Positions 18,912 through 27,965 of a stretch of 61,647 nt of DNA are shown piece by piece. Under the pieces are notes generated by a model that saw only the letters and a program-made list of their open reading frames with translations, searched no databases and was not told where the DNA came from. The translations under genes and the position numbers were made by a program. The stretch is taken from the NCBI GenBank assembly GCA_003224055.1, contig QHYE01000107.1, positions 1-61,647 on the forward strand. The letters are read 5' to 3'. Positions within the stretch are counted from its first letter, which is position 1, and each line of letters starts with the position of its first letter. Source of the DNA: Acidobacteriota bacterium (lineage in GTDB: Bacteria; Acidobacteriota; Terriglobia; Acidiferrales; UBA7541).

Positions 18912-20036
18912 ATGGGATTCTCCAAGTCCTCGTTTAGCGAAAAGACTCATAAATTGGATGCGTCATCTTTTGCTCCCTTGAGCGCGCGGCGCTTGCTCGT
19001 GCTTGGCGGGATCGGGCTCATCCTCATTGGAATGCTGTTCGGGGACATTTTTGCGGTGTTCGTGTTGCACCAGAATGCGGCGCACGTCGGGGCGAGCCTG
19101 GCGGCTGCCGCACATGCTGCTCTGGCCGGGAATCATGCCGCAGTTCTCGCCAGTTTTCAGAATGTTGGGGCGTTTCTGGAGAATCGCGGAACCAAGGTGG
19201 ACACCCATGTCCACATGATCGATTTTGGATATCTGGCGCTCCTGCTCGCGATCTTGCAGCCATGGATCGCATTTGAGGAAAAAACAAAACGAGGCTTTGC
19301 GTGGCTATTCCTCGCGGGAGCGGCGCTGCTGCCGGTAGGTGTCTTTCTGATTCACTATGTCGGGCTCGCGTATAGCCCGCTGCAAGCGATTGGGTGGGCC
19401 AGCATTTTTGCGGACCTTGGTGGATTGCTGGTAATCCTTGCCACTCTCGGATTTCTCCTGGGTTTCGTGAATCATTTTCGGACCTATGCGCCAGCGCATG
19501 TAAAGGATGGGCTGCTCTCTGACCGTAGCGCGGCGGGCCGCTTGCTGCTTGCCGGTGGCATGGTGCTGGTCCTCGCTGGTTTCCTACATGGCGCGTACTA
19601 CGCAGCCGTCGATCTGTATCGTCATGAAGCGCTCGATTCTTCGATCCTCACGGAAATGGCGATGGCGGCCGCGGCAAACGATGCGGGTACGGTCGACCGG
19701 TCACTGGAAGCTTACGGACAACTGCAGGGCGATAAGGCCGTGAAGATCGCCGCGCACGCGCACAGTATTGAGTTCGGTCTTTTGGCGATGATGCTCGCGT
19801 TTTTTCAGCCTTATGTACGTCTGCGGGAGAGCTGGAAATTGCGATGGGGGTACGTTTTGATTCTCGGCTCGGTGTTGCTTCCCGTATGTGTGCTGATGGA
19901 ATTGCGGTACGGGCTGGTCGCCGGCGGGTTGGCGGACTTTGGAGGCTTTCTGGTGATCCTCGCGCTGCTGGCCATGTGGGTCGGAATTCTTCGCTACACC
20001 GGTCAGCTTGACTCGCAAGCGGGAGATGTACGATGA
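18912..20036 (+). CDS. membrane protein with two copies of a four-helix HxH domain
   Basis: 374 aa, about eight transmembrane helices, made of two homologous halves. Half 1 (about 25-195) begins ARRLLVLGGIGLILIGMLFG and carries VDTHVHMIDFG before a helix ending LAILQPW. Half 2 (about 205-370) begins AGRLLLAGGMVLVLAGFLHG and carries IAAHAHSIEFG before a helix ending LAFFQPY. The His-x-His pair sits at the start of the second helix in both halves, as expected for a heme or metal site in the membrane (inference). I do not recognise a named family; short membrane proteins of the DUF2871 type also have an HTH-like His pair, but that comparison is from memory. The ATGA overlap with the next gene couples them. 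Confidence 0.75.
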   Translation: MGFSKSSFSEKTHKLDASSFAPLSARRLLVLGGIGLILIGMLFGDIFAVFVLHQNAAHVGASLAAAAHAALAGNHAAVLASFQNVGAFLENRGTKVDTHVHMIDFGYLALLLAILQPWIAFEEKTKRGFAWLFLAGAALLPVGVFLIHYVGLAYSPLQAIGWASIFADLGGLLVILATLGFLLGFVNHFRTYAPAHVKDGLLSDRSAAGRLLLAGGMVLVLAGFLHGAYYAAVDLYRHEALDSSILTEMAMAAAANDAGTVDRSLEAYGQLQGDKAVKIAAHAHSIEFGLLAMMLAFFQPYVRLRESWKLRWGYVLILGSVLLPVCVLMELRYGLVAGGLADFGGFLVILALLAMWVGILRYTGQLDSQAGDVR

Positions 20037-20527
20037 GCAGCAGCAGGCGGCTTCTGATTGTGGGCGGCATCGCACTGGCTCTGTGGGGCATGGGTTATGG
20101 CTTGTGGTACGCGGTTTTTGCGGAGCACCAGGCGTTGAATGGAATCGGTGGTTCGCTCGCGACGGCGTTCGATGCCGCGGCGAGTCGAAACCTTGGAGCT
20201 GCCGAGACTGCCTTCCGCAACTACAAGGAAGCGAAATATATCTACGATCGCCAGGTGGATGTGCATGGTCACTGGATTGGATTGGCGATGTTGCTGATCG
20301 TCGTGGGGATTGCGTTCGATCGCGTGCGATTTGCCGAACGACACAAACTGGTGCTGGCATGCACACTTCTGGCGGGAGCCGCAATTTTCCCTTTCGGAGT
20401 TTTGCTTCAGACCTTCGATCACGGCGCGATCCCGCGGGGGATCGCCATTCTCGGATCAGTGCTGGTGATTGCCGCGCTGATCGGGATCACGCTGGGCTTG
20501 GCGGGTCGCAAAGCTCCCTCAGAATAG
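20033..20527 (+). CDS. membrane protein, single copy of the HxH four-helix domain
   Basis: 164 aa, about four transmembrane helices. It is a third copy of the domain in the preceding gene: it starts SSRRLLIVGGIALALWGMGYG and carries VDVHGHWIGLAM at the corresponding place. The ATG overlaps the previous stop (ATGA), with GGAG upstream, so the two proteins are coupled and probably form one complex. The loop between helices 1 and 2 (about 50 residues, charged) has the same length as in the other two copies. No enzyme function can be assigned. Confidence 0.75.
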   Translation: MSSSRRLLIVGGIALALWGMGYGLWYAVFAEHQALNGIGGSLATAFDAAASRNLGAAETAFRNYKEAKYIYDRQVDVHGHWIGLAMLLIVVGIAFDRVRFAERHKLVLACTLLAGAAIFPFGVLLQTFDHGAIPRGIAILGSVLVIAALIGITLGLAGRKAPSE

Positions 20528-20541
20528 CGCTCGCGCAGTAT

Positions 20542-21141
20542 TCATCCTTTTCTCGTCCTGAATTTTCGAAGACACAGCCGGTAGGACTCCGGCGTATCGA
20601 AATCCGTGAAAATGGCGCGCGTTTGGACTTCTATAACCCGCACTCGGGAAGGAAGACGATAAATCACGTCGCGCGCAGTCTTCGACTTGAAGAACTCTCG
20701 GCGCAGTTTTCCGGATACGATGGCCGGGTGGCCGTAGAGACTTCCATGCCGCGGTATGACAATCTCCTGCGATTCCTCCCGAGTCCGGAACGCGCGCACG
20801 AATTGCTGAATCGTTTTCCGTTTCAGGAGGGGATGGTCCACCGGATAGATCAAGAAAGCGGCATCCACAGGAATTTGTTTTAGCGCGCGCCGCAGCGAGC
20901 TGATCTGGCCCCGCCGCCAGCCACGATTCCATACAACTTGTGCTGCGCGAGGAACGGCGCGACGGACGCGCGGTGCATCGCATCCAAGAACGAGAAGCGG
21001 GCGCTCCAGCCCCGCGCAGTTTTCAATCGCGATGGCCAGCGCTGTTTTTCCGCCGAACATCGCGAGGGGCTTTGGGAATGGAAGATGGTGCGAGGGACCC
21101 GCTACCAGGATAATCGGAAAAATGTTTTCACGTTTTCTCAT
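20542..21141 (-). CDS. MocA-like molybdenum cofactor cytidylyltransferase
   Basis: 199 aa, MobA/MocA nucleotidyltransferase fold. N-terminal FPIILVAGPSHHLPFPKPL corresponds to the LAAGxSxRMGxPK nucleotide-binding loop, and FLIYPVDHPLLKR to the metal-binding DxP motif. HGSLYGHPAIVSGKL is the conserved GxxGHP motif of MocA. The S-x-R-M part of the loop is diverged (SHHLPF). MocA attaches CMP to the molybdopterin of xanthine-oxidase-family enzymes. It is divergent from the molybdenum hydroxylase genes that start at 21346, which supports that role. Confidence 0.82.
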   Translation of the reverse strand: MRKRENIFPIILVAGPSHHLPFPKPLAMFGGKTALAIAIENCAGLERPLLVLGCDAPRVRRAVPRAAQVVWNRGWRRGQISSLRRALKQIPVDAAFLIYPVDHPLLKRKTIQQFVRAFRTREESQEIVIPRHGSLYGHPAIVSGKLRREFFKSKTARDVIYRLPSRVRVIEVQTRAIFTDFDTPESYRLCLRKFRTRKG

Positions 21142-21345
21142 CGCAAGGCTGCGGCAGCATAGATGAGTCAGGTGCCAAACGCCAGAGTTGAAGCCGTCTA
21201 TTTTTCGTCAGCGGGAGGCGAAACAGCCGTTTCGTCTTGCCTCTCCGCTCCAATCGCAATAGAATGCGCCCGCACTACAACCAATGATTTTTGCCGCAGT
21301 CCAACTGCGGACACCCGCCATCCCAAGAGGCAAGCGGAAAACATC

Positions 21346-22248
21346 GTGTACGCGCATCCTTTCTCATATCACCGCGCCGGGTCCCTACTGGAGGCTTCCG
21401 AGCTCCTGCAGCAGTTGGGGGAAGAGGCGCGGCTGATTGCCGGCGGGCAAAGCCTCATCCCGCTGATGAAGATGCGCATGGTGCGTCCCAGCGCGCTGGT
21501 GGATATCAATTTCATACCAGGGCTGAGTGAAATCCGGTGCAGCGACGGTCAACTGCGATTCGGGGCTTTGGCGCGACACGCGGACATCGAGGAATCGGAC
21601 GCCGCTTCGTCCATTCCCATCGTTCAAGATTGCGCGGCGGGCATCGCGGACGTGCAGGTGCGCAATCAAGGGACGATCGGCGGGTCTCTTGCGGAAGCGG
21701 ACCCCAGCGGAGATTGGGGCGCTGTCCTGCTTACCTTGGAGACATCGGTGCGATGCTCCCGGCCGTCAGGAGAGCGAACCATCGCGCTCGATGATTTCTT
21801 CAAGGATGCGTATACGACGGTGCTCGGACATGACGAACTGATCAGCGAAATTATTGTCAAACAGCCCGCGAAGAATAGCGCCGGTGCCTATCTGGCGTTC
21901 AAGCGCAGCGCGCCCGTCTATGCGACGGCTAGCGCGGCGGTGCAGCTCACGCTCGGAGACAGCGACACGTGCAAGGATGTGAGGATTGTACTTGGCTGCG
22001 TTGGATTGACCGCGATTCGCGCTAAGGAAGCGGAGAAAACTTTGCGGGAGAAAAAACTCGAGAAGAAGAGGATCGATAGCGCCGTCGAAGCGGTGCGCGC
22101 GGCCGCTGAACCTCAAGATGACATGCGAGGCTCCGCGGATTATAAGCGCGTCTTGATCGCCGCCCTCGTCAAGCGGGCCATTGGAATCGCGGCGCGGCGG
22201 GCGCGCGGGGAACAAGTTGAGGCGGGACACGAATATGTCGGGCGTTGA
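21346..22248 (+). CDS. molybdenum hydroxylase FAD-binding (M) subunit
   Basis: About 301 aa from GTG 21346, where homology begins (YAHPFSYHRAGSLLEASELL). The frame is open to ATG 21163, but the 61 extra residues look unlike the family. FAD-binding motif 1 is LIAGGQSLIPLMKMR; motif 2 is IRNQGTIGGSLAEADPSGD-like (VRNQGTIGGSL, then DWGAVLL). The C-terminal CODH-FAD domain follows. It passes electrons from the 2Fe-2S subunit to FAD. It overlaps the S-subunit gene by 14 bases. An imperfect hairpin at 21211-21248 lies in the leader and could be regulatory. Confidence 0.88.
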   Translation: MYAHPFSYHRAGSLLEASELLQQLGEEARLIAGGQSLIPLMKMRMVRPSALVDINFIPGLSEIRCSDGQLRFGALARHADIEESDAASSIPIVQDCAAGIADVQVRNQGTIGGSLAEADPSGDWGAVLLTLETSVRCSRPSGERTIALDDFFKDAYTTVLGHDELISEIIVKQPAKNSAGAYLAFKRSAPVYATASAAVQLTLGDSDTCKDVRIVLGCVGLTAIRAKEAEKTLREKKLEKKRIDSAVEAVRAAAEPQDDMRGSADYKRVLIAALVKRAIGIAARRARGEQVEAGHEYVGR

Positions 22249-22720
22249 AAAAATTCTGGTGCACGTTCGCGTCAACGGAGAGCCGCGGGAGGCGCTGGTC
22301 GAACCGCGGACCCTGCTCGTGGAATTGCTGCGCGAGCATTTCAACCTTACCGGAACGCATATCGGCTGCGATACCACGTATTGCGGCGCCTGCACCGTCC
22401 TGCTGAATGGCCGCACGACAAAATCCTGCACGATGTTCGCGCCGATGGCCGAGGGCGGCGAAATCATCACCGTCGAAGGACTTTCCAAGGATGGCGAATT
22501 GCATCCCGTCCAGCAAGCGTTTGCGGAATGTCATGGGCTGCAATGCGGTTTTTGTACGCCCGGGCTGCTGCTTTCCACGGTTCACCTGTTGTCGAAAACG
22601 CGCAAGCCCAGCGAAAAAGAAATTCGCAAGGGGATTGCCGGCAATACCTGCCGGTGCACGGGGTATCAAAATATTTTAAAGGCTGTTCGAGCGGCTGCCG
22701 CCGAAATGGGGAAGAGCTGA
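22235..22720 (+). CDS. molybdenum hydroxylase 2Fe-2S (S) subunit
   Basis: 161 aa from ATG 22235. The N-terminal plant-ferredoxin-type cluster has CDTTYCGACTVLLNG, preceded by the expected LREHFNLTGTHIGC. The C-terminal alpha-helical cluster is built from CGFCTPG and CRCTGYQNI. All eight cysteines are visible. It carries electrons from the Mo site to FAD. It sits between the M subunit (overlap) and a CoxG-like gene (3-base gap). Confidence 0.93.
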   Translation: MSGVEKILVHVRVNGEPREALVEPRTLLVELLREHFNLTGTHIGCDTTYCGACTVLLNGRTTKSCTMFAPMAEGGEIITVEGLSKDGELHPVQQAFAECHGLQCGFCTPGLLLSTVHLLSKTRKPSEKEIRKGIAGNTCRCTGYQNILKAVRAAAAEMGKS

Positions 22721-22723
22721 GCT

Positions 22724-23167
22724 ATGGAGATCAAATTTGGCGGCGACTTCACGGTGCCGAAAAAACCAGAGGCCGTCTACGATTTTCTGGTGGATCCGAA
22801 TCGGTTTTGTCCCTTGCTTCCGGACTATCAGAGCATGGAGATCCGCGACGAGAAGAATTTTCTGGTGAAGTTGAGCGTGGGTATTTCGCATATTCGGGGA
22901 ACGGCGGCGGTGAAGATGTCGCTGGTGGAAACTGAACGGCCGAAGCATGCCGTCTATGAGGGAAATGGGGATGTGCCGGGCGGATCGGCTACGCTGCGAG
23001 CCGCGTTTGAACTGGAGCTTGCTGCGGGAGGAGCGACCAAGGTGATTTGGAGCGGCCAATCCAATGTGATGGGGCGAATTGCGTCGCTGGCCGGAGGATT
23101 GCTTCAGCCGCTGGCGAAGAAAAATGTGCAGAAATTGATTGATGGACTGCAGAAAGCGTTGACGTAG
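22724..23167 (+). CDS. CoxG-like SRPBCC-domain protein
   Basis: 147 aa with the CoxG pattern: FTVPKKPEAVYDFLVDPNRF near the N-terminus, then GTAAVKMSLVE and a C-terminal GRIASLAGGLLQPLAKK helix. CoxG proteins are SRPBCC-fold and in carboxydotrophs help anchor CO dehydrogenase to the membrane, by a surface helix. Here it is placed between the S and L subunits, in the same operon, so a similar assembly or anchoring role is likely (inference). Confidence 0.85.
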   Translation: MEIKFGGDFTVPKKPEAVYDFLVDPNRFCPLLPDYQSMEIRDEKNFLVKLSVGISHIRGTAAVKMSLVETERPKHAVYEGNGDVPGGSATLRAAFELELAAGGATKVIWSGQSNVMGRIASLAGGLLQPLAKKNVQKLIDGLQKALT

Positions 23168-23182
23168 GCGCGAGACAAGGCG

Positions 23183-25720
23183 ATGGCGAAAACAACTCGA
23201 GTGAAAAACAAGAGATTGAAGGCTGCGGCCGGCTCCGGCAAGAGCCGCGCAACGGGCGCTCCCAAGTGGGTGGGGCAGCCGATTCGCCGCGTAGAGGAAG
23301 ACCGCCTGGTGCGAGGGAAGGGAATTTTTGTTGACGACCAGAAGTTGACGGGGATGCTGCACATCCGGTTTGTGCGGTCGTCCTACGGACACGCGAAAAT
23401 CACGCGAGTGGATGTCACGAAGGCTGCCGCGTTGCCGGGAGTGGTGTGCACGTTGACCGGCGCGGAAGTGAAAGGGCTGGTGAAGCCTTTCATCGAGATC
23501 GGGCCGGACGTCGGTCAGAAAATCGCGGACTACCCGATGGCCGTGGACAAGGTCGTGTACCAGGGCGAGCCGGTGGCCGCGGTCGTGGCGGAGAATCGGA
23601 TGGCGGCTGAGGATGCGGCGGAACTCGTTGAAGTGGAATATGAGCCTCTGCCTCCCGTGATGACCGCGGAAGATGCGCTCAAGGAGGGGAGTCTCGTTCA
23701 CCCGGGCATGGGCACGAACCGCAACTGGCATGGCGTGTTCGAATATGGAGACATGGAGAAAGCTTTCAAGCAGGCTGATCATGTTGTGCACATTGACCGG
23801 TTGCACTTCCATCGCTTTTCGAGCACGCCGCTCGAATGCAACGCGATGATTGCGGTTTGGGATTCGCGCTCCGAACGGATCGAGTATTGGTCCAACAATT
23901 CGTTTCCGTCTTTCGCGGCACAGTTCCTCTCGCCGGCGCTGGGCGTTCGAATCGATCAGATTCTGATGAAGAGCTTCGACATTGGTGGCGGCTTCGGGAT
24001 CAAGATTACGAATTATCCGTACATGGCTTTGTGTGCGCTGGCTTCGCGGAAAGCGGGCGATCGGCCGGTGAAATGGACCGAGACGCGCACCGAACACATG
24101 CAGGCGAGTGCTCACGGGAATGAGCGCACTTTCCTGGATACACGCGTGGCGCTGGATAAGAATGGCGTAATCACGGCGATTGATTCGCGACACGTCGATG
24201 ATTGCGGCGCTTACCCGCGTTACGAGCCGCTTGGCTGTGTGATTTGGGCACAGGTGCTTCCGGGTTCGTACCGCGTCAGAAACATTCGCATTGACATGAA
24301 TCAGGTGGTCACGAATAAGTGCCCCGTGGGACCGAATCGCGGCTATTCGCGGATGCAGCAGCTCTGGTTCCTGGAGCGAGTGCTGGATATTTGCGGGCAC
24401 TCGCTCGGGATTCCCACCGATGAAATGCGCCTGCGCAACTACATCCGGAAAAATGAGATGCCGTACGAGACTCCGAACGGCTGCGTGTACGATTCGGGCG
24501 ATTATGCGGGGATGCTCGCAATGGGCAAGACACTTGTCGGCTGGGACGATTGGAAAAGGAAACAGGCGGCCGCGCGCGAGGAAGGACGCTGGATCGGGTT
24601 GGGAATCGGCTCGACGCTGGATTCCGGCACGAACAATTTTGGCCAGGCGCGCATCATTAATGCGGGAGCCCCGTTTTCTGGACAATCCAAGGCGGCGATC
24701 GCCAAGCTGGACATCTACGGCGAAGTCGTCATCAGCATGGGCTCCGTGCCGCAGGGACAGGGCCACGAAACGACGGCCGCGCAGGTGGTGGCCGATGTGC
24801 TGGGCGTGTCTCCCGGCCACGTCAAAGTAAAACCGGGGTTCGATACGGAGCAAAACGCTTACACCGGTCACACCGGAACGTATGCCAGCCAGTTCGCAGT
24901 CACGGGTCTCTCGGCCATTCACGGCGCGGCGACCAAGCTTCGAAAGGAAATGAGCCGGCTGGCGGCCTGGGCGCTGAAGGCCAAAGAAAAGGATCTGGAA
25001 TTTGGCGTCGGCGCGCAAGGACCGGAGGTCCGGGACAAGCGATCGAAGAAATCCATCAATTACTGGGCGCTCGCGAACATTGTGAACGTGAACAACGCGG
25101 GCATGCCAGAGAAATTGTGGGATGTGACGCTTAATTGCCGCCACGTATATCACGCGCCGTTTCAATTGCCGGACGTGAAGAAAAAATTTGGTAATCTCAC
25201 GCTCACGTATGCGGCGCAGATTCATGTCGCGGTCGTCGAGGTGGATCGAGATACGTTTCAGCCGAAAATCCTGGCATACGCTTGTGTGGACGATTGCGGC
25301 CGCGCCATAAATCCCAGGATCGTGGAGGGGCAAGTGCACGGCTGCACCGCGCACGGCATCGGCGCCGCGTTGATGGAGGATTGCGCTTACGATGGCGATG
25401 GCAATCTGCTGGCCTCGACTTTCAGCGACTACACTCCGATCACCGCGATGAACATGCCCGATCTGCTGTACGGCCACATGGAATCGCCATCGCCGTTCAC
25501 TTTCAATGGCGCGAAGGGCATGGGCGAAGGCGGTGCAGCGCCGGTCCATACGATTTGCGCGGCGCTGCAGGATGCTCTCTACTCGAAGGGCGTGATCATC
25601 AATGATTCGCACAACACCGGCGATTCGATCTTTCTAGCAGTGCAACGCGCAGGCACCGGCGGGTTTGCTTCCTCGGTTCGCATCGAACACCGGCGCGCTG
25701 CCGGCAGGAGCGCACGCTGA
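23183..25720 (+). CDS. molybdenum hydroxylase catalytic (L) subunit, atypical active-site loop
   Basis: 845 aa, xanthine dehydrogenase/CoxL family. An unusual basic N-terminal tail of about 28 residues is followed by GQPIRRVEEDRLVRGKGIF. Further motifs are FDIGGGFGIKI, the Mo-cofactor motif PQGQGHETTAAQVVADVLG (about 525-545) and the catalytic Glu in GMGEGGAAP (about residue 781). The active-site loop reads CPVGPNRGYSR (about 380-390). Carbon monoxide dehydrogenases have AYRCSFR (form I) or AYRGAGR (form II), so this is not a canonical CODH. It probably hydroxylates a ring or aldehyde carbon of an unknown substrate. The next gene starts 67 bases on. Confidence 0.9.
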   Translation: MAKTTRVKNKRLKAAAGSGKSRATGAPKWVGQPIRRVEEDRLVRGKGIFVDDQKLTGMLHIRFVRSSYGHAKITRVDVTKAAALPGVVCTLTGAEVKGLVKPFIEIGPDVGQKIADYPMAVDKVVYQGEPVAAVVAENRMAAEDAAELVEVEYEPLPPVMTAEDALKEGSLVHPGMGTNRNWHGVFEYGDMEKAFKQADHVVHIDRLHFHRFSSTPLECNAMIAVWDSRSERIEYWSNNSFPSFAAQFLSPALGVRIDQILMKSFDIGGGFGIKITNYPYMALCALASRKAGDRPVKWTETRTEHMQASAHGNERTFLDTRVALDKNGVITAIDSRHVDDCGAYPRYEPLGCVIWAQVLPGSYRVRNIRIDMNQVVTNKCPVGPNRGYSRMQQLWFLERVLDICGHSLGIPTDEMRLRNYIRKNEMPYETPNGCVYDSGDYAGMLAMGKTLVGWDDWKRKQAAAREEGRWIGLGIGSTLDSGTNNFGQARIINAGAPFSGQSKAAIAKLDIYGEVVISMGSVPQGQGHETTAAQVVADVLGVSPGHVKVKPGFDTEQNAYTGHTGTYASQFAVTGLSAIHGAATKLRKEMSRLAAWALKAKEKDLEFGVGAQGPEVRDKRSKKSINYWALANIVNVNNAGMPEKLWDVTLNCRHVYHAPFQLPDVKKKFGNLTLTYAAQIHVAVVEVDRDTFQPKILAYACVDDCGRAINPRIVEGQVHGCTAHGIGAALMEDCAYDGDGNLLASTFSDYTPITAMNMPDLLYGHMESPSPFTFNGAKGMGEGGAAPVHTICAALQDALYSKGVIINDSHNTGDSIFLAVQRAGTGGFASSVRIEHRRAAGRSAR

Positions 25721-25787
25721 CAACCCTGCAACTTGAATCACGGCGAATTTCAGCGAATCGCTACGTGCACTCGGCCGAATAAAATCG

Positions 25788-26735
25788 ATGAAGCGCGTTT
25801 GCATTATCGGTTGCGGATCCATCGGAAGCCTCTACGCTGCTCACCTGGCAAGAGTCACCGAGACCTGGGCATATGTCCGGCGGGCGGAGCACGCACGCGC
25901 GCTTAATGAGCACGGCATTTCTGTTACGGGGTCGCACGAATTTCATGCGAAGCTTCGCGCCACCAACGATCCCGCGGAGATGCCACAGTTTGATCTGGGA
26001 ATCGTCGCGAGCAAAGCCACGCAAACCGCGGAAGCGCTCGGCCCAGTCGCGCATCTCTTCAAGAATGGCGCAATCCTTTCGTCGCAAAATGGCTTGGGCA
26101 GCGAAGAAATCATTGCCGCACTGACGGATGCCTTCGTGATTCGCGGGACGACGTTCATGAGCGGAACGCGCCACACGGACACGCACGTGCAGTACGAGCT
26201 CGACACAGCAACATGGATGGGGCCGTTTGAGCCGACCAAAACGCCTTTCGCGCTGGTAAAAGAAGCGGCGGAGCTCATCACCTCTTCCGGCCTGAAGGCC
26301 GTTGCGCTGGAAGACGCGCGCCCCGCGCAGTGGTCGAAGCTGATCTTCAATTCCTCGGTCAATTCTGTTGCCGCGCTCACCGAATTGCCGCACAGTTTTC
26401 ATTTTGCCGAGGAAAAAGATTTTGGTGATCTGGGTCACCTCCTGCATGCGCTGATGGAAGAGGGAAAGAGTGTGGCCGCCGGCCTGGGCGTAAAACTTTA
26501 CGAAGATCCGTGGGAAATGAACAAGGTTGGCGCGCAGACGGATCATCCCCCTTCCATGCTGTACGACATCCGGCACAAACTCAGAACGGAAATTGATTTT
26601 CTGGGCGGAGCGATTGCTCGCGAAGCCGCCCGGGCGGGAATTCCGGCGCCACTGCACGCGGCGCTCTACCGTTTGATCAAGGGCAAGGAAGAATCGTGGA
26701 GGTACCAGGGTAAGGGCCACCCGGCCGCGAAATAA
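25788..26735 (+). CDS. 2-dehydropantoate 2-reductase-like protein, copy 1
   Basis: 315 aa, PanE/ApbA fold. N-terminal NADP-binding motif CIIGCGSIGSLYAAHLA; catalytic-domain motif ARPAQWSKLIFNSSVNSVAAL, where the Lys and Asn match the KPR active-site residues. The usual PGTTT segment reads VIRGTTFMSGT. A second copy in this cluster (30362-31291) shares VIRGTTF, GPFEPTxTP and AQWxKLIFN with it. Two KPR paralogues among catabolic enzymes suggest reduction of a 2-oxo acid intermediate rather than pantothenate synthesis (inference). Confidence 0.85.
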   Translation: MKRVCIIGCGSIGSLYAAHLARVTETWAYVRRAEHARALNEHGISVTGSHEFHAKLRATNDPAEMPQFDLGIVASKATQTAEALGPVAHLFKNGAILSSQNGLGSEEIIAALTDAFVIRGTTFMSGTRHTDTHVQYELDTATWMGPFEPTKTPFALVKEAAELITSSGLKAVALEDARPAQWSKLIFNSSVNSVAALTELPHSFHFAEEKDFGDLGHLLHALMEEGKSVAAGLGVKLYEDPWEMNKVGAQTDHPPSMLYDIRHKLRTEIDFLGGAIAREAARAGIPAPLHAALYRLIKGKEESWRYQGKGHPAAK

Positions 26736-26746
26736 TCCGAGGCGCT

Positions 26747-27922
26747 ATGGCATATCCGCTCGATCACGAAAAATGGAAACGCGTCCGGCAAATGCTGGGG
26801 CGGCAAGATCTTGATGCGGTCGTCGTGCGCGCCCCCGACAACGTCCTCTATCTCACCAATTACTGGACCATGAAGGGCTATGACCTCGCGATCTTTCCCC
26901 GCGACGGAGATCCCACGCTGCTGGTCATCGAACCCCAGTTTCGCGAAGCGCAGCTCACGGCCTGGAACAAAGATGTTCGCTTTTTCCCTTTTTACCACCC
27001 CAGGGACCCGCGCCCGCCGATGATTCGCGCTGTGGAAATGGCGGTGGATGTTTTACGGGAACGAAAGCTGTCGCGCCGCGTCGGGATCGAGCTTTCTCAA
27101 ACTTCACAGATCTGCGACCGCATGGTTGGCGAACCGACAGTCTATTGGCAGGGTTTTTACGATGCTTTTCGCGCAGGTTGCGCTGAAGTCGTGGACACCG
27201 CGCCACTGCTTTCCGAATTGCGCATGATCAAAACGCCGCAGGAGATCGAGCGCATGCGCCTGGCAAACGAGCTGGCGGCCATCGGAATGGAGTATGCGCG
27301 CGACAACATCAAGCCCGGCATGAAAGAGAGCGAAGTCGCCGCGATGATTGAAGGGCACATTCACGCCGTAGGCGTTGGATACAAAGGCAAAGTGGAGATG
27401 GCACGCGCGTTCACCCTGGTGTGGTCAGGGAAGGGCATTGCCACTTTTACTGCGACCTCGCACCGCCCGGTGATCGAAAATGAACCGACGCTCATCGAAA
27501 TTTGGGTTTGCGCCGATGGGTACTGGACGGACCTGACCAAGAATCTTTGCCCCGGGCGCTTGACGGCGGAATACAATCGGCTGCTCGATCAATTACTGAA
27601 GATTTTCGACGATGCGGTGGGTTGCGTGCGGGACGGCGCTCCGCTTGGCGAGATTGACCGGATCATTCGTGCGGGGATCGATGCCGCGGGTTACCCGGGT
27701 CAGCCCTCGCACCCTGTTGGGCACGGGGTGGGTGCGCGCGCGCATGAACCGCCTTATTCGCATCAGGCAACCCTGGGAGTGATGCGCTCGGGGATGGTCC
27801 TGGCCATTGAGCCGGGTGTTTACTGGGAGGGTGGCGGCGGATTGCGGCTCGAAGACAATTTCCTGATCACCGCCGGCGGTTGCGAAAAGCTATGTTCGTA
27901 TCCGGATGATTTTCGCCGGTAG
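26747..27922 (+). CDS. M24-family (Xaa-Pro peptidase/creatinase fold) hydrolase
   Basis: 391 aa. N-terminal creatinase-type domain (about 1-165: VVVRAPDNVLYLTNYW), then the pita-bread domain. The metal ligands can be placed: LIEIWVCADGYWTDLT has Glu where the first Asp is usual and keeps the second Asp; GHGVGARAHEPP holds the His; LAIEPGVY and LRLEDNFLI give the two Glu. Four of five ligands are standard and one is a D-to-E change, so it may still bind metal. Substrates in this fold include prolyl peptides, creatine and other C-N or C-S compounds. It starts 11 bases after the KPR-like gene. Confidence 0.88.
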   Translation: MAYPLDHEKWKRVRQMLGRQDLDAVVVRAPDNVLYLTNYWTMKGYDLAIFPRDGDPTLLVIEPQFREAQLTAWNKDVRFFPFYHPRDPRPPMIRAVEMAVDVLRERKLSRRVGIELSQTSQICDRMVGEPTVYWQGFYDAFRAGCAEVVDTAPLLSELRMIKTPQEIERMRLANELAAIGMEYARDNIKPGMKESEVAAMIEGHIHAVGVGYKGKVEMARAFTLVWSGKGIATFTATSHRPVIENEPTLIEIWVCADGYWTDLTKNLCPGRLTAEYNRLLDQLLKIFDDAVGCVRDGAPLGEIDRIIRAGIDAAGYPGQPSHPVGHGVGARAHEPPYSHQATLGVMRSGMVLAIEPGVYWEGGGGLRLEDNFLITAGGCEKLCSYPDDFRR

Positions 27923-27965
27923 CCGCCCGGAGAGACGGAACCGTGACTCCGAGGAGTCTCATTTC

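Noticed and set aside
22676-25612. 978-aa minus-strand open frame
   Set aside because: Fully antisense to the S/G/L subunit genes; Arg/His-rich composition typical of a shadow frame, no family features.
23183-25720. Aerobic carbon monoxide dehydrogenase
   Set aside because: The CODH active-site loops AYRCSFR and AYRGAGR are absent, and no coxDEF genes are nearby.
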